A DNA stretch of 13,242 nucleotides, from positions 1 to 13,242 of the forward strand of contig JAUWMO010000058.1 of the NCBI GenBank assembly GCA_030613125.1, read 5' to 3'. Source of the stretch: Bacteroidota bacterium. GTDB lineage: Bacteria; Bacteroidota; Bacteroidia; Bacteroidales; VadinHA17. Positions 11,808 through 13,242 of this stretch are shown one piece after another. Position numbers and translations under genes: made by a program. Under the pieces are notes generated by a model. It ran no database searches and was not told the origin of the DNA. It saw only the letters and a program-made list of their open reading frames with translations. Each line of letters begins with the position of its first letter. The first letter of the stretch is position 1.

Positions 11808-13242
11808 TCACTGCGGTAAGTTCATTTTCCGGAGCAATTCAATATATCTTGGGTTGTCTTTCATTTGATCATATCTAAACATATTGGTAGCTATGTAAGT
11901 TATGTCAAAATTTTGCAGTTCATACATTTTTTCAAGATAATCCAACGCTTTTTCAAAGTTATTCACCTGTAAATATTTTCTTACTTTAAGTTGTTCACTT
12001 ATATGACAGTCTTTACTCCCATACTCTTCATTTAGCTTTAGTAGTTCCTCAATGGCCGCGACATGCCCGTATTCATGAAATACTTTTTCGATGATTGCTT
12101 TTACTTCATCATCCCAACAGACAACCTTTTTCCATTGATTGAACCATTTTTCGTCACGACTATCCCAATAAGTACCTGCCAAATTATTAGCGGCAAAGCC
12201 AAAATTTGGATCAATTGAGAGTGCTTTTTCGAAATGTGTAATTGCAGACTGATAATCACCCTCATTATTCATAACTACTCCATATAGCCCCAGAACCAAG
12301 GGTTTCAGCGGATCCAGTTCAAGCCCCAGCTTTGCCTGGATTACTGCTTCATCCGACATTCGCAGTATCATTAATAAATGGGCATAGTATAACCGGCATA
12401 ATGCATTGTTCGGATTCAACTCAAGGGATTTTAAAAATTCCCTTTCGCCCTGCTCCCAATCCCATTCAGTCCACACTGTATTTATGGCTTTTACATAATG
12501 TGCCTGTGCTGAATTGGGGTCTAGCTCAAGGGCCTTGTTTAGATATTTATATTTTTTTGAAAGAGTTTCAGATTTCGGAAAAATATTAAATTCTCCAAGC
12601 ACACCCCATGCATTTGCAAGGCCTGCATAAGGGTCAGCCCATTCCGGATCTTTTTCAATGGCGATCTGAAAATAGTTCAATGCTTTTTCAATGGACTCCT
12701 GGTTAAGCTTTTCCCAATAAAATTGCCCCATCAAATAGGCATCGTAGGCCTCGGGATCTACCGTCCTGGTTTCAGCCAATAGACTTTCTTCCAGAGGAGT
12801 CAATATAATATTAATCTCTTCAGAAATTTGTTTCGTTACCCTGTTATACAAATTTAGAATTTGACTTTTTTCTTCACGAAAGTCCTGAACCCAGAGTTGT
12901 TGCTCTTCCGGAAAAGCGCTGACTAGTCTTATCTGTATACAAACACTATCCCCTCCTATACATGAGACTGAGGCCTCGATCACAGCATCTACCTTCAATT
13001 CTGATGCAATTTCCGGTATCGACATCTCAATCCCCTTAAAAACTCTGGATGATGTTTCAGAAATTACCCTCAGTGCACCAATTTTCCCCATATCCCCGAT
13101 CAGTCCGGAATGCATTCCTGCAATATAATATTCAAATTGATCGTCGCCTGTATAATTTTTAAAAGGAAGAACTACCAGTGATTGAATGGACTCTGCAAGT
13201 TTTTTTTGATCGTCTTTGAATTTAAGCAACCGCAGCTGTGTT
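11808..13242 (-). CDS. TolB-like/TPR protein (5' end outside window)
   Basis: The frame is open to the right edge, so the N-terminus is missing; TTG at 13229 is in frame but probably not the start. The visible part begins with a TolB-like N-terminal domain (about the first 150 residues): SLVVLPFKNYTGDDQFEYYI, then LRVISETSSRVFKG and IASELKVDAVIEASV. This domain sits in Bacteroidetes and other bacteria between a signalling or DNA-binding N-terminal part and TPR repeats. From about residue 165 there are several TPR units, such as AYLMGQFYWEKLN, ALNYFQIAIEKDPEWADPYAGLANAW and SAITHFEKALSIDPNFGFAANNLAG. The missing part may be a cyclase, kinase or winged-helix domain. The role is probably regulatory with protein-protein contacts. 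Confidence 0.85.
   Translation of the reverse strand, partial: TQLRLLKFKDDQKKLAESIQSLVVLPFKNYTGDDQFEYYIAGMHSGLIGDMGKIGALRVISETSSRVFKGIEMSIPEIASELKVDAVIEASVSCIGGDSVCIQIRLVSAFPEEQQLWVQDFREEKSQILNLYNRVTKQISEEINIILTPLEESLLAETRTVDPEAYDAYLMGQFYWEKLNQESIEKALNYFQIAIEKDPEWADPYAGLANAWGVLGEFNIFPKSETLSKKYKYLNKALELDPNSAQAHYVKAINTVWTEWDWEQGEREFLKSLELNPNNALCRLYYAHLLMILRMSDEAVIQAKLGLELDPLKPLVLGLYGVVMNNEGDYQSAITHFEKALSIDPNFGFAANNLAGTYWDSRDEKWFNQWKKVVCWDDEVKAIIEKVFHEYGHVAAIEELLKLNEEYGSKDCHISEQLKVRKYLQVNNFEKALDYLEKMYELQNFDITYIATNMFRYDQMKDNPRYIELLRKMNLPQ

Overview
The window looks like chromosomal DNA from a Bacteroidetes bacterium, probably in or near the Bacteroidales/Marinilabiliales. The grounds are an AT-rich sequence, several TAnnTTTG-type -7 promoter boxes typical of the phylum, genes mostly lacking strong Shine-Dalgarno sequences, and family content common there: PspC/PadR operons, a Bacteroidetes-style FtsX permease remnant, a pyruvoyl arginine decarboxylase, DUF2797, and a TolB-like/TPR protein. 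The species cannot be named from the sequence.

Left part (1-2750): a minus-strand, tightly overlapping three-gene cassette encodes an XRE repressor, an ImmA/IrrE-type HExxH metallopeptidase and a PIN-domain protein that runs off the left edge. It resembles a toxin-antitoxin or stress-switch module. Divergent from it lies a decayed stretch: an unrecognised gene broken by one apparent frameshift, a 45-residue ORF overlapping its end, and an ABC transporter permease (FtsX/MacB type) reduced to its first and last few dozen residues.

Middle part (2750-7850): a small lipoprotein on the plus strand, then minus-strand genes. These are a GNAT acetyltransferase, an apparent operon (XRE regulator, four-helix membrane protein, YdeI/OmdA-family protein) ending in a clear hairpin terminator, a pyruvoyl-dependent arginine decarboxylase, and a DUF2797 zinc-site protein followed closely by a rhomboid protease with a repetitive acidic tail.

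Right-centre part (7850-10433): a plus-strand operon encodes a short PspC-domain membrane protein, a PadR repressor and a long PspC-domain membrane protein. It lies behind a good Bacteroidetes promoter flanked by inverted and direct repeats. The two PspC proteins share the same N-terminal architecture, so the operon probably arose by duplication around padR.

Right end (10434-13242): about 820 bp without genes is filled with GC-rich hairpins and diverged direct repeats, REP-like in character. Then come a RraB-like protein and a TolB-like/TPR protein whose N-terminus lies beyond the right edge, both on the minus strand. The best candidate for an under-described system is the XRE-ImmA-PIN cassette. 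The hairpin cluster and the PspC-PadR-PspC operon come next.
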